This document shows positions 25,246 through 32,995 of a DNA stretch of 64,000 nucleotides, piece by piece. The stretch lies in the NCBI GenBank assembly GCA_020426325.1, contig JAGQQG010000029.1, positions 1-64,000 of the forward strand. Direction: 5' to 3'. Made by a program: the position numbers and the translations under genes. The notes beneath the pieces were generated by a model. The model was given only the letters and a program-made list of their open reading frames with translations, was not told the DNA's origin and did not search any database. Each line of letters starts with the position of its first letter. The stretch's first letter is position 1. The stretch is from Planctomycetaceae bacterium. Its GTDB lineage: Bacteria > Planctomycetota > Planctomycetia > Planctomycetales > Planctomycetaceae.

Positions 25246-25347
25246 ATGGCCGAACATTCCAATACCATCAAGCACTCTCACGAGCCGGATGACCTGCACG
25301 AGTTGACGTTCTCGTGCTATCGGCAGGTGAAGTTGCACAGCGGGTAG
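25246..25347 (+). pseudogene. 5' fragment of a REP-associated transposase (RayT 4), truncated by repeat B
   Basis: A 33-codon frame reading MAEHSNTIKHSHE then DDLHELTFSCYRQVKL, the usual N-terminus of a planctomycete RayT (HELTFSCYR block). It stops at the TAG in GGGTAG of family-B copy 5. No continuation of the transposase (HxH motif, NPV motif) was found after the element, so the rest is deleted. It keeps its cognate REP pair H upstream. Confidence 0.75.
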
Positions 25348-25481
25348 CAACGGTTGCCCCCAACCGTTGCCGCGCCAGCGGCCAGAAACATTCCTGAAAC
25401 CCCACGATGAACTGTCAATAGACGACTTCAGGCATGCTTCTCGTCGCTCCGCGACACGGGTTGGGACAACCCGTAGTACCC
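25342..25481. repeat. palindromic repeat, family B, copy 5
   Basis: A 140-bp element, GGGTAGCAACGGTTGCCCCC at the left and CAACCCGTAGTACCC at the right. It is about 96% identical to copy 4 by eye. It has inserted into RayT 4, so it is younger than that transposase. Confidence 0.92.
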
Positions 25482-25616
25482 GGTAACCGGGCCCATTAGC
25501 CGGATCGCGAAGCGACAAGACGATTCACACTGAGCGTCGGGTCTTTTATTACACTTGAAAGTCCAGTGTGATACATCCCGTGCCTGCGGCACCCCGCCTA
25601 TCCCGGCGGGGCCACC

Positions 25617-25672
25617 CGCGTCTGGATGGATTGACATTCCAATTATCAGATTTCAGATTTGAAATCACCAGC
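25617..25672. repeat. direct repeat flanking the membrane-protein gene, left copy (includes unit E)
   Basis: CGCGTCTGGATGGATTGACA followed by a CAGATTTCAGATTTGAAATC unit. It corresponds to 26425-26476 on the other side of the gene at 25704-26387. Confidence 0.6.
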
Positions 25673-25703
25673 ATGGCGACACATCGGATGTGGAGTCAGT
25701 CAA

Positions 25704-26387
25704 ATGCATGTGGTAGACAAGCAATCTCACCGGTGGACACATCGATTGATTGCGGTGCTCGCGGTCACACTCCTGGCGATCTTCAACCTCATTGGCATCT
25801 CAGCATACCGAAGGTTTGACGCTCTGAGACGCCTCGCTCGGAACGAACGGACTTATGTCTATTTCATGCAGAATGAGCCGGGCAACGCTCATGCGTCAGG
25901 TCTCTCATACAGGCTGTATGAGCGGTATGATGGCTATTCTTACATCTTTGGTGAGGGGGAGCAGCCAACGTTTTGCGACCTGGGTTGGCTGGCTGCGAAT
26001 TACGTACAGTACTCAGGGATGGATGTCGCGAACGTTGATCTCAGCCCACTACGAGTCTTGCCGCAGATCAAATCGCTTGACTTGCAAGAGAGTGTTAACG
26101 TCGAATCAGCATTGAGGCAGCTCTCATCTGATACCGGAATTCGAGAGTTCTGGTTGCACGCGTCTGATGTGACCGACGATGTGTTGGTCCAACTTGATCC
26201 GACATCGATCGAAGTCTTGTCAATCCACGAGACGGAAGTCTCTGCAGACTCGCTCCCGTTTCTGGAATCTTTGACATCACTCAAAACGCTGTTCATCTCA
26301 GAAGGGATGTTAACTCCTGCCGAACTCAATGAACTCACCACTTCCTTGCCGAGAGTCACCGTGGAAGTGATTCCCAAACGCGAGTGA
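25704..26387 (+). CDS. membrane-anchored leucine-rich-repeat-like protein
   Basis: A 227-residue protein with an N-terminal basic stretch and one transmembrane helix (LIAVLAVTLLAIFNLIGISA, near 15-34), then a mainly extracytoplasmic domain. The second half has leucine-rich-repeat spacing: LSPLRVLPQIKSLDLQESVN near 113, STDT..IREFWLHASDVT, IEVLSIHETEVS and LPFLESLTSLKTLFISEGML near 190. Such degenerate LRR proteins are common in planctomycetes; the ligand is unknown. ATG 25704 is chosen because the longer frame runs through the flanking repeat. The gene is bracketed by 50-bp direct repeats. Confidence 0.6.
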   Translation: MHVVDKQSHRWTHRLIAVLAVTLLAIFNLIGISAYRRFDALRRLARNERTYVYFMQNEPGNAHASGLSYRLYERYDGYSYIFGEGEQPTFCDLGWLAANYVQYSGMDVANVDLSPLRVLPQIKSLDLQESVNVESALRQLSSDTGIREFWLHASDVTDDVLVQLDPTSIEVLSIHETEVSADSLPFLESLTSLKTLFISEGMLTPAELNELTTSLPRVTVEVIPKRE

Positions 26388-26424
26388 AGCTGTTGAATGC
26401 TTTGTTGAGTCATCAATCTGGCAA

Positions 26425-26476
26425 CGCGTTTGGATGGACTGACGTTTCAAACTGAAAGCTCAGATTTGAAATAGCA
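26425..26476. repeat. direct repeat flanking the membrane-protein gene, right copy (includes unit E)
   Basis: ACGCGTTTGGATGGACTGAC followed by AAGCTCAGATTTGAAATAGC, matching the left copy at 25617-25672 with scattered changes. Confidence 0.58.
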
Positions 26477-26480
26477 GAAT

Positions 26481-28025
26481 TCAAAACCCCTTCCCGCTCG
26501 TGAATCCACCCCCTCTCCCGCCGCCGAATGACGGGCCGTTCGTGCGGCGGAATGTGGGCGTCGGAACGTTAATCGGGATGCCTGTGCCCCCGCGGTGTTG
26601 GCCCGTGCGGCGGGTGACGCTGCGGTTGGCCGATTGCTGGAGGGCGGCCCCGGCGGCCTGCACCATCGCTTGAGCGAGGACCTGAGCCAGCGGATGTTCG
26701 AGCACGTTTGAGGCACCGCCGGCGGTCTGTTCGATCCATGTCGGGGCGAAATCCTGACGGCTGCGGATCGATTGCCAGAGAGAGTCCTTGTCGGTCACCC
26801 CTTTGCGGAAGCGGTCGATGTACTCATCCACATCAAAGCCGTTCTCGAAGGAGGACCGCTCGGAGTCAAAGTTGGACTGCTGATACCGTCTCAGGACGAA
26901 ATCGAGCCCGCTCGCCTGCTCCTCCAGGTTCCGGTAGGTGGAGGAGATTGCCACGACCTGCGGCTGCAGTCTGTCGATTTCGGTCGACAGCCACTTCACC
27001 CGTGAGACGAGTTCGTCGTCGGTCGGCTCGGGCGTCTTACGGGCGTGATGCTCCAGCACTGCGGTTTCGGTTTGTGACAGGAACGTGCGAAACCTCGTCA
27101 GGGCCTCTTCGTAGAACTGCCCCTGTGACTGCTGGAGTTTGATCAGTTCCTGCTCGACCTCCTGGCAGCGCTGCTTCTGCTCATCCACGCGTTTGACCAG
27201 TCCGTCCCGTTGCCATCCCAGTTGCTCCCCTTCATCGAGCACGACGGTCAGGCCGGACGAGTCGGCTTCGCGGCGCTCGAATGCTTCGATGGCGTTCATC
27301 TGTTCGTCGAATTCCGCGTGACGTCGTTCGACCTCAGCCTGCATGAGACCAGGAGTCGATTTGAGAAACTCGTAGCTTTTACGTGACTGCTGGAACTCAA
27401 TCATCCGTCCCACCCAGCGATCGAGTCGACGCGTGAGACCACGGGAGGCATAAGCGGGTGTGCCAAAGCCTCGTCGGTAGAGGTACTGAAAGAGTCGACT
27501 TTGTTCGTAGGCCGGAAGCTTCTCGTCCGCTTCCCTCATGATTTCCCTGACTCGCTGTTCGTTCCGATGCAACTCCAGTTCAGAGGCCACGGCCTGCTCA
27601 GTCAGATGCTTGAACTGCGGGTTCTCACTGAGCGTCTGTGTCACCTGTTGTTGCAGCAGGTCACGTTGCCGTACCTTTTCGTTCAGTCGCGAAGTGATCT
27701 CGGCTAACTCGTCGGACGATTTGTCCCTCTCCACGACAAGCCGCTCGAGCTGTCCAGTCAGTTCTGCGACTCGACGTTCCTTACGGTCGAGGATCGCGCG
27801 GAGGTCTCCCTGAATCTGCGTGAGCGTGTTGGCGATCGACTGTTGTGTGAGGTCCGGAAGGTAGTGGCGGGCCAAGTCGATGAAGGCCGTTCCACGCTCT
27901 GCGACCAACTCATCAAACTGTGTGTCGATCTTCGTCCAATCGTCGTGCAGGGCCTTGGCTTCTGCCCGGACTTTCTCCAGTGCGGCCTGCAGATCGTGAA
28001 AGACGGACACTCCCGGGACAGGCAT
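26481..28025 (-). CDS. coiled-coil protein with glycine-rich C-terminal tail
   Basis: A 514-residue protein from the ATG at 28025 (GTG 28037 would overlap the upstream gene). Residues about 5-360 are dominated by long heptad-like charged helices, with a central globular segment (LFQYLYRRGFGTPAYASRGL near 180). The C-terminus is alanine-rich, then basic, and ends in FGGGRGGGFTSGKGF, a tail style seen on many membrane-associated bacterial proteins. No catalytic motif is visible. It starts 5 bp after the stop of the DUF6384-like membrane gene, so the two are one transcription unit. Function is unknown. Confidence 0.75.
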   Translation of the reverse strand: MPVPGVSVFHDLQAALEKVRAEAKALHDDWTKIDTQFDELVAERGTAFIDLARHYLPDLTQQSIANTLTQIQGDLRAILDRKERRVAELTGQLERLVVERDKSSDELAEITSRLNEKVRQRDLLQQQVTQTLSENPQFKHLTEQAVASELELHRNEQRVREIMREADEKLPAYEQSRLFQYLYRRGFGTPAYASRGLTRRLDRWVGRMIEFQQSRKSYEFLKSTPGLMQAEVERRHAEFDEQMNAIEAFERREADSSGLTVVLDEGEQLGWQRDGLVKRVDEQKQRCQEVEQELIKLQQSQGQFYEEALTRFRTFLSQTETAVLEHHARKTPEPTDDELVSRVKWLSTEIDRLQPQVVAISSTYRNLEEQASGLDFVLRRYQQSNFDSERSSFENGFDVDEYIDRFRKGVTDKDSLWQSIRSRQDFAPTWIEQTAGGASNVLEHPLAQVLAQAMVQAAGAALQQSANRSVTRRTGQHRGGTGIPINVPTPTFRRTNGPSFGGGRGGGFTSGKGF

Positions 28026-28030
28026 CGCGA

Positions 28031-28993
28031 TCACCACCTCGTAATCTGGGCATCACGGGTGAGTGGCATGCCGTCGTCACCAGCGAACACGATCTGTTCC
28101 TCGACTTCGCCGCGTCGCTTGACCGCAAATAACGTCTCGTTAAGTATGCCGTCCGCCTGCTTATCATCCCTGATGCGGTTGTACACTGCTTCGGGCACAC
28201 GCTCCGCCCAGACGGACACCCGGTCCTCTCTGCCGGTCTCCGAGTTGAGGATGTTGCGGGTGAGCACCTCACCGGAAGCAGACTTCGCTTGCACGATGAC
28301 ATAGTAACCGGACGTTCGCGTTCCCTGCTCATCGGTGAAGTAGCGATCCACCCCGCTCTGTTGCCCTTCTCCGCTGACGATGCGGAGTTCATATTCCTCC
28401 TGAAGTCGTGCTTCGATCTGTGTCAGCCTCCTGCGGAGTTCGTCCAGACGATCAACATCACCTGCTGCCTGAGCGACCTGCGCCTCCTGCTCCAGACTTT
28501 GTATTTCCTCTTGAACTTGGGCCTGCTTCGACATCGCCCGGATCGAAGCCATCGCCCGCTCGATCTCCGAACTGTCCGCAGCGATCGCACGACTGGTCCG
28601 TCCTGCGCTTGAGAATGGTCCCGAGGGCGAGACCAACAACCACCAGCCGGACAATCCGAAGAACAGCAACACGCAGGCGGTCAACGCAATGCGGCCGCGC
28701 CAGATGTAGGCATGGGCCAGCCATCTGGAAAGCCCCGGCGGCGGTTCGTGGAAGGTGTGTAGATTGTCGAAGTACAACTCGATCGCCGCATCAACCTCAT
28801 CGGGCGTGACGATACTGCCCATCGTCTCTGCGGAGGCGAGCAGCTTGTCCCGCAGGAGGGCGGATGTCTCTACGCGATTGAACTCCCGTTCAACCGTTTC
28901 CTGCTCCTTCCGCAAGGCTCGCGCAATGTCCATCACCCGCAGCATGTCATGCAGGGAAAGTTCGTGCGCAATCGTCTGGGGGGATTCATCCAT
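28031..28993 (-). CDS. membrane protein with N-terminal helical domain (DUF6384-like)
   Basis: A 320-residue protein beginning MDESPQTIAHELSLHDMLRV. An N-terminal cytoplasmic helical domain (about 1-95) is followed by one transmembrane helix (IALTACVLLFFGLSGWWLLV, near 100-120), a coiled coil (about 140-195) and a C-terminal globular domain (about 200-320). The layout fits the planctomycete DUF6384-type proteins, an inference from memory of the family. ATG 28993 is preferred, as the frame extending to 29089 lacks family-like sequence. It is divergent from the TelA-like gene across 256 bp. Confidence 0.65.
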   Translation of the reverse strand: MDESPQTIAHELSLHDMLRVMDIARALRKEQETVEREFNRVETSALLRDKLLASAETMGSIVTPDEVDAAIELYFDNLHTFHEPPPGLSRWLAHAYIWRGRIALTACVLLFFGLSGWWLLVSPSGPFSSAGRTSRAIAADSSEIERAMASIRAMSKQAQVQEEIQSLEQEAQVAQAAGDVDRLDELRRRLTQIEARLQEEYELRIVSGEGQQSGVDRYFTDEQGTRTSGYYVIVQAKSASGEVLTRNILNSETGREDRVSVWAERVPEAVYNRIRDDKQADGILNETLFAVKRRGEVEEQIVFAGDDGMPLTRDAQITRW

Positions 28994-29249
28994 TACTGAT
29001 ACACGCTGCCGCATTTGCGAGGTCGAAAGGCCGCCTGAAGTCTTAACGAACCCTGAACACCACAGAATCGTCGTGCGTCCGGTCCACAACGGATGAGGAC
29101 TTCAAGTCACGAAACTGTCATTAACACATCGCAACTTTGACGACTGCTTCGATCTTGATACGCTGTGGTCGCCCTCGATCGGGCCGTTATCATATCGCAG
29201 TCTGCTGATGACAGAAACTCACCTCGCTCGACATCCGGGAGAAGCCGAC

Positions 29250-30530
29250 ATGGCGAAGAAGACGCCCGCCACCAAAGGAAAAACCAAGACCGCCGGCAAG
29301 AAAGTCACAACCTCGAAAACGAAGCCGAAGAAGCCGACAGCTACCAAAGCGGGGCAGTCAGACAGACTCAAAGCCGGGATGCAGAAGTACCTCGATCAGG
29401 CACTCAGCACTCTTGATAAGCTCGGCATCTCCGCACGTGACGACGTGCCTCAGGAGTTAATCTCCCTGCTCGAAGAGGTCAAACATGTTGATGAAGCGAA
29501 GGTGATGGCGATCGCCAACACAATTCGTCACATGAGCACCTTCAACGCGCTCGTTCGTGACAACGTCGAGAACATCAACGTGGGCAATCGCTATCTCGAA
29601 ATCACCCAGATGTTCGACAGTATCCGGGAAGATTCCAAGACCCTGATTGCCCAGCTGGACGATGGCAAGATCAGCATCCCGGAGAAGGCGCAGAACCTGT
29701 GGATGCGCATGCGGCGTGGCACCCCGTCCGCCCGTTTCGAGGCCATCGTTGACAAGTATCAGGACGTCTCGAAGGACACACGTGAGCAACTGGAACGTGA
29801 GTCGGCCATCATGAACGGCTACATCGACTTTCGCTTCGCTCTCAAGGAAGCCGAAGTCCTCGCACGTGACCTGCTCGAAGCCCACACGCCCCGGCTCGAA
29901 GCGGCCAAACAAGGATTGGCCAACGCCCAGGAAGCGGTGGATAAATTTGCCGGCGATGATGAGGGAACCCGCTCACGACTCGAACTCAGCCGAGACGAAG
30001 CACGTCACAAGTTCGAGCAGGAGGACCGCACGTACCAGCTGCTCAAGGACATCGCGGAAAATCTCTCCGTCGGCTATGACGTCGGCGAAACGCTCATCAC
30101 CAAACTCAAGCAGACGCACGACGTGAAGGACCGTGTCTACCGTCGGGCAGTCACTTTCTTCACGACGAACGAGCACGTGTTCACAATCCTCGGCACGGTC
30201 TACACCTCGCAGCACGGTCTGCACGAAGTCACGCAGGCCACCGAGGCGATGAAAAAAGGTGCCAACAAAAGCCTCGAAGATGTCGCTGAACTTGGCCGCG
30301 AGCTGGAACGGGCCGCCCTCCGCGCCGGTTACGGCTCGACCATCAACCCCGAGTCCGTCCAGAAACTGGTCGACGCGATCAGTGACTTCCAGATCGAAAG
30401 TCTGGAGATGATCGCCGAGCTTCGCAAAGAGAGCGAACAGAACGCCAAGGAAATCCGCCGCGTTGTCGAAGACGGCAAGCAACGTTTCCAAAACACTCTC
30501 GCTCGGTTTGCGAGAGAGGGGAAGGCGTGA
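29250..30530 (+). CDS. TelA-like (toxic-anion-resistance family) coiled-coil protein
   Basis: A 426-residue protein. The N-terminal 45 residues are a Lys/Thr/Ala tail (MAKKTPATKGKTKTAGKK). The rest is helical and follows the TelA/YaaN order: a DNVENINVGNRYLEITQMFD segment, LEREHR-type helices, a DVKDRVYRRAVTFFTTNEHV segment and a terminal PESVQKLVDAISDFQIESLE region ending in EIRRVVEDGKQRF. TelA proteins are linked to tellurite and envelope-stress resistance, mechanism unclear. ATG 29250 has GGGAG 7 nt upstream; an in-frame ATG at 29208 lacks one. The divergent neighbours are also long helical proteins, which suggests one envelope module. Confidence 0.55.
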   Translation: MAKKTPATKGKTKTAGKKVTTSKTKPKKPTATKAGQSDRLKAGMQKYLDQALSTLDKLGISARDDVPQELISLLEEVKHVDEAKVMAIANTIRHMSTFNALVRDNVENINVGNRYLEITQMFDSIREDSKTLIAQLDDGKISIPEKAQNLWMRMRRGTPSARFEAIVDKYQDVSKDTREQLERESAIMNGYIDFRFALKEAEVLARDLLEAHTPRLEAAKQGLANAQEAVDKFAGDDEGTRSRLELSRDEARHKFEQEDRTYQLLKDIAENLSVGYDVGETLITKLKQTHDVKDRVYRRAVTFFTTNEHVFTILGTVYTSQHGLHEVTQATEAMKKGANKSLEDVAELGRELERAALRAGYGSTINPESVQKLVDAISDFQIESLEMIAELRKESEQNAKEIRRVVEDGKQRFQNTLARFAREGKA

Positions 30531-30553
30531 GCTGAATATCGACTCAGTGCAAC

Positions 30554-30695
30554 CCTCGTTCCCAAGCTCCGGCTTGGGAACGCACTGCCTGGAAACTCCG
30601 TTTCTCGTGAGCATCGAGAGCAAACGAACCTGTGTGAGCCACTGCGAAGCAGAGCTTCGGGGGGGCTGGTGGTCCCAAACCAGAGTTTGGGAACA
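30554..30695. repeat. inverted pair of family C palindromes (no transposase)
   Basis: CTCGTTCCCAAGCTCCGGCT with TGGGAACG and AAACTCCGTTT on the left, GTCCCAAACCAGAGTTTGGG on the right. They are the same palindromes that flank RayT 3 at 55256, here without the gene. The right edge adjoins the AAGGAG ribosome-binding site of the cytosine deaminase gene. Confidence 0.78.
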
Positions 30696-30706
30696 AGGAG
30701 AATAGG

Positions 30707-31153
30707 ATGACAGACAAGTTCCTCACGGTGGCGATTGATGAAGCCCGCAAGGGTCTCGCGGACGGCGGTATCCCTATCGGCTCAGTGCTCGTGATCGACG
30801 ATGAGATTGTCGGTCGTGGACACAATCAGCGGGTGCAGCACTGGAGTGCGATTCGGCATGCGGAGATGGATTGCCTGGAGAACGCTGGACGATTGACCGC
30901 CGCGGAGTATCAGCAGTCAGTCCTCTACTCGACGCTCTCGCCCTGCGACATGTGCAGCGGGGCCGTCTTGCTGTACGGCATCCCCAAGGTTATCGTCGGT
31001 GAGAATCAGACCTTCAAAGGGCCGGAAGAGTATGTCCGCTCACGAGGCGTGATTGTCGAAGTGGTCAATGATGCGGAGTGCATCGCCATGATGCAGGAGT
31101 TTATCCGCACGCATCCCGAACTCTGGAACGAAGACATCGGCGAAATGGGATGA
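30707..31153 (+). CDS. yeast-type (Fcy1-like) cytosine deaminase
   Basis: A 148-residue zinc deaminase. It has IRHAEMDCLENAGRL (about 49-63, HAE zinc/proton shuttle) and TLSPCDMCSGAVLLYGIPKV near 77 (PCxxC zinc ligands), then VGENQTFKGPEEYVRSRGV and the C-terminal tail HPELWNEDIGE. The GHN, LSPCDMC, YGIP, VGEN and WxEDIGE segments follow Saccharomyces Fcy1 closely rather than TadA or CodA. It should deaminate cytosine to uracil for pyrimidine salvage. An AAGGAG box sits 6-11 nt before the ATG. Confidence 0.82.
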   Translation: MTDKFLTVAIDEARKGLADGGIPIGSVLVIDDEIVGRGHNQRVQHWSAIRHAEMDCLENAGRLTAAEYQQSVLYSTLSPCDMCSGAVLLYGIPKVIVGENQTFKGPEEYVRSRGVIVEVVNDAECIAMMQEFIRTHPELWNEDIGEMG

Positions 31154-31164
31154 AGTCTGTCCTC

Positions 31165-31326
31165 GCTGAACTCGCAAGAGTTCAGGCGTCGGTACGTCCT
31201 TCCATTCGAAACTATCCGTCTGGATCCCCCCGGTTACACAAAGCGGGCCGGGGGAATTGAATTGCTGACAGGCCTGAAAGATCAAATGTACGATTCTCGT
31301 GGCTGAATTCTGGCGAATCCAGCTAC
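31165..31326. repeat. palindromic repeat, family A, copy 4 (expanded)
   Basis: The usual A arms (GCTGAACTCGCAAGAGTTCA on the left, TTCTGGCGAATCCAGCTAC on the right) are separated by about 118 bp instead of about 22. The spacer has its own GC-rich hairpin (ATCCCCCCGG with CCGGGGGAAT), which looks like a nested palindrome. Confidence 0.7.
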
Positions 31327-31339
31327 GAAAACAGGCGAT

Positions 31340-32707
31340 TCAATCGTGTGATGGAGTTGCGGATTTCCGGTCGATGAGAATGGCCATCAGCAGGGATGGA
31401 ACGAACAGTGCCATCGCATCGGTCATTCGTCCGAGTGGCGGGCAGACGAGGATCACCACCACCATTTGGCAGACAGCATACAACAGAGCGGTCAGGGTCA
31501 TCACATCCAGCAGACGATAGCCTGACGGGTCGCGTTCCGGTTCGCTGGGGATCATCCGCCATCTGAGGATACGCAGGAGAATCTGAACGGTGATGCCCAG
31601 GCAGAGTGCCAGGCAATACGGATTGAGCAGGGTGTCGCCGACGATTTTGTAGACGGCCCTGCGAAAGGCTTTGGCCAGATAGACGACGTACATGCCCGGA
31701 CGATCGAAAATGATCGCCTGTGCGAGCCTGCGGAGACGTGAGTTTGTCGATGCTCCTCCCTCGGTTTCAGTCGCTTTGGCAGACGGGAGGAACGTGTCCC
31801 AGATCGTCCAGTCATAACGGTTCTCGATCCGCTGGTAGTTCAGAACGGGGGCATCGCTCATGAGATCGACATCACTCTTGCTTTCCGGCGGCTGATGTTC
31901 GAGAGCAAACACTGCCAACGGCTGCAGGTCAGCCGGCAGTTGAGGGACCATCTCCGGTTCAAGGAACTGTCCGGCGATGCCGATCAGATTGACACCTCCA
32001 AAAGCGACTAGGCCGAATTGTCCGACCACGATCGCCCGCAAACCGCAATACGTCAGCAGCGGAGCAAAAGTCGCAGCGACGAGCATTCCCCCGCTCCGCG
32101 ACAGCTGCTTTCCGGTCAGACGTCCGTCACGACGACAGATCAACAACAGAACACCAAGAATCGGCACGAAGACGACCAGCGAGAGGTAGGCAGGTCGGAC
32201 AAGACACGTCGCGAGCACTGACGTGGCCAACATCAGCAATGAGCCGAGGGTGAGCTTAGTGATTGCCCGAAACAGCAGACCGACTGAAGCGATCGCCAGA
32301 GCAGCGGCCAGAGTGTCTGACGCAATGGTGTTGACGTAGCCGTGCAGGATGTTGGCATACAACAGGGCCGAAGCCACCCAGGCGCGCGGCCAGTTCGCCA
32401 CTCCGAGCGACATCAATCCCCGCCAAAACAGTATGACACTCAGGCAGTAGACCAGATAGTGAGCGATCGGAACGGCGGCAAGGTTCTTCCCCGGAGCCAC
32501 GACAGCCAGGAAGGCTGGATAGCCGGGCGTCCGGATGTGCGTGAGCGCGTCGTGAACAGAATGCCAGGGAAACTCACGGTACGACGGCGTGTCATTGACG
32601 GGCATCGGGACGAAGCGACCGCTCAACCACAGCCATAGACCGACCAGCACCACCTGAGCCAGCAGGACCAGGCCTGGGGGACGGAACAACCGTTTCATGG
32701 CTGACAC
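31340..32707 (-). CDS. polytopic membrane protein, probable GT-C glycosyltransferase type
   Basis: A 455-residue protein with about ten hydrophobic helices. The first luminal loop carries NDTPSYREFPW (about 38-48) followed by HIRTPGYPAFLAVV (about 57-70). An acidic residue near a tyrosine and an R-x-PGYP motif are typical of the dolichyl/undecaprenyl-phosphate mannosyl- and arabinosyltransferase (GT39/ArnT-like) fold. A large periplasmic loop lies at about 240-330. Substrates are unknown. An in-frame ATG at 32698 is an alternative start. No neighbouring sugar genes support the role. Confidence 0.55.
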   Translation of the reverse strand: MSAMKRLFRPPGLVLLAQVVLVGLWLWLSGRFVPMPVNDTPSYREFPWHSVHDALTHIRTPGYPAFLAVVAPGKNLAAVPIAHYLVYCLSVILFWRGLMSLGVANWPRAWVASALLYANILHGYVNTIASDTLAAALAIASVGLLFRAITKLTLGSLLMLATSVLATCLVRPAYLSLVVFVPILGVLLLICRRDGRLTGKQLSRSGGMLVAATFAPLLTYCGLRAIVVGQFGLVAFGGVNLIGIAGQFLEPEMVPQLPADLQPLAVFALEHQPPESKSDVDLMSDAPVLNYQRIENRYDWTIWDTFLPSAKATETEGGASTNSRLRRLAQAIIFDRPGMYVVYLAKAFRRAVYKIVGDTLLNPYCLALCLGITVQILLRILRWRMIPSEPERDPSGYRLLDVMTLTALLYAVCQMVVVILVCPPLGRMTDAMALFVPSLLMAILIDRKSATPSHD

Positions 32708-32995
32708 GCTGACGACTCCGTCGAGTGATGAGAAATCGCACCCTCATCGAACAGATGACGATTGTTTTTGCCGCTTGTGAGAAGTGATCACCATCAAGAT
32801 ATGTGGGAAGACACACACCTTGCCGTGAATTCACGAAGCGGAGCGTCGTCCCACGATGCCAGATTAGAGCACGACCGACAACCGGGCAACTGCCAACTCA
32901 AATTGCCTCCAGAGAGATTGATTGCTAGCATGAATCCGTTGGTCAGCAGGTTGACAGACCAATCATTTCTCCCATCCCGGCTGTCGCTGACTCCG

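Noticed and set aside
15930-25481. CRISPR array
   Set aside because: Repeats are 140-bp palindromes separated by genes at irregular distances, not short direct repeats with spacers; no cas gene.
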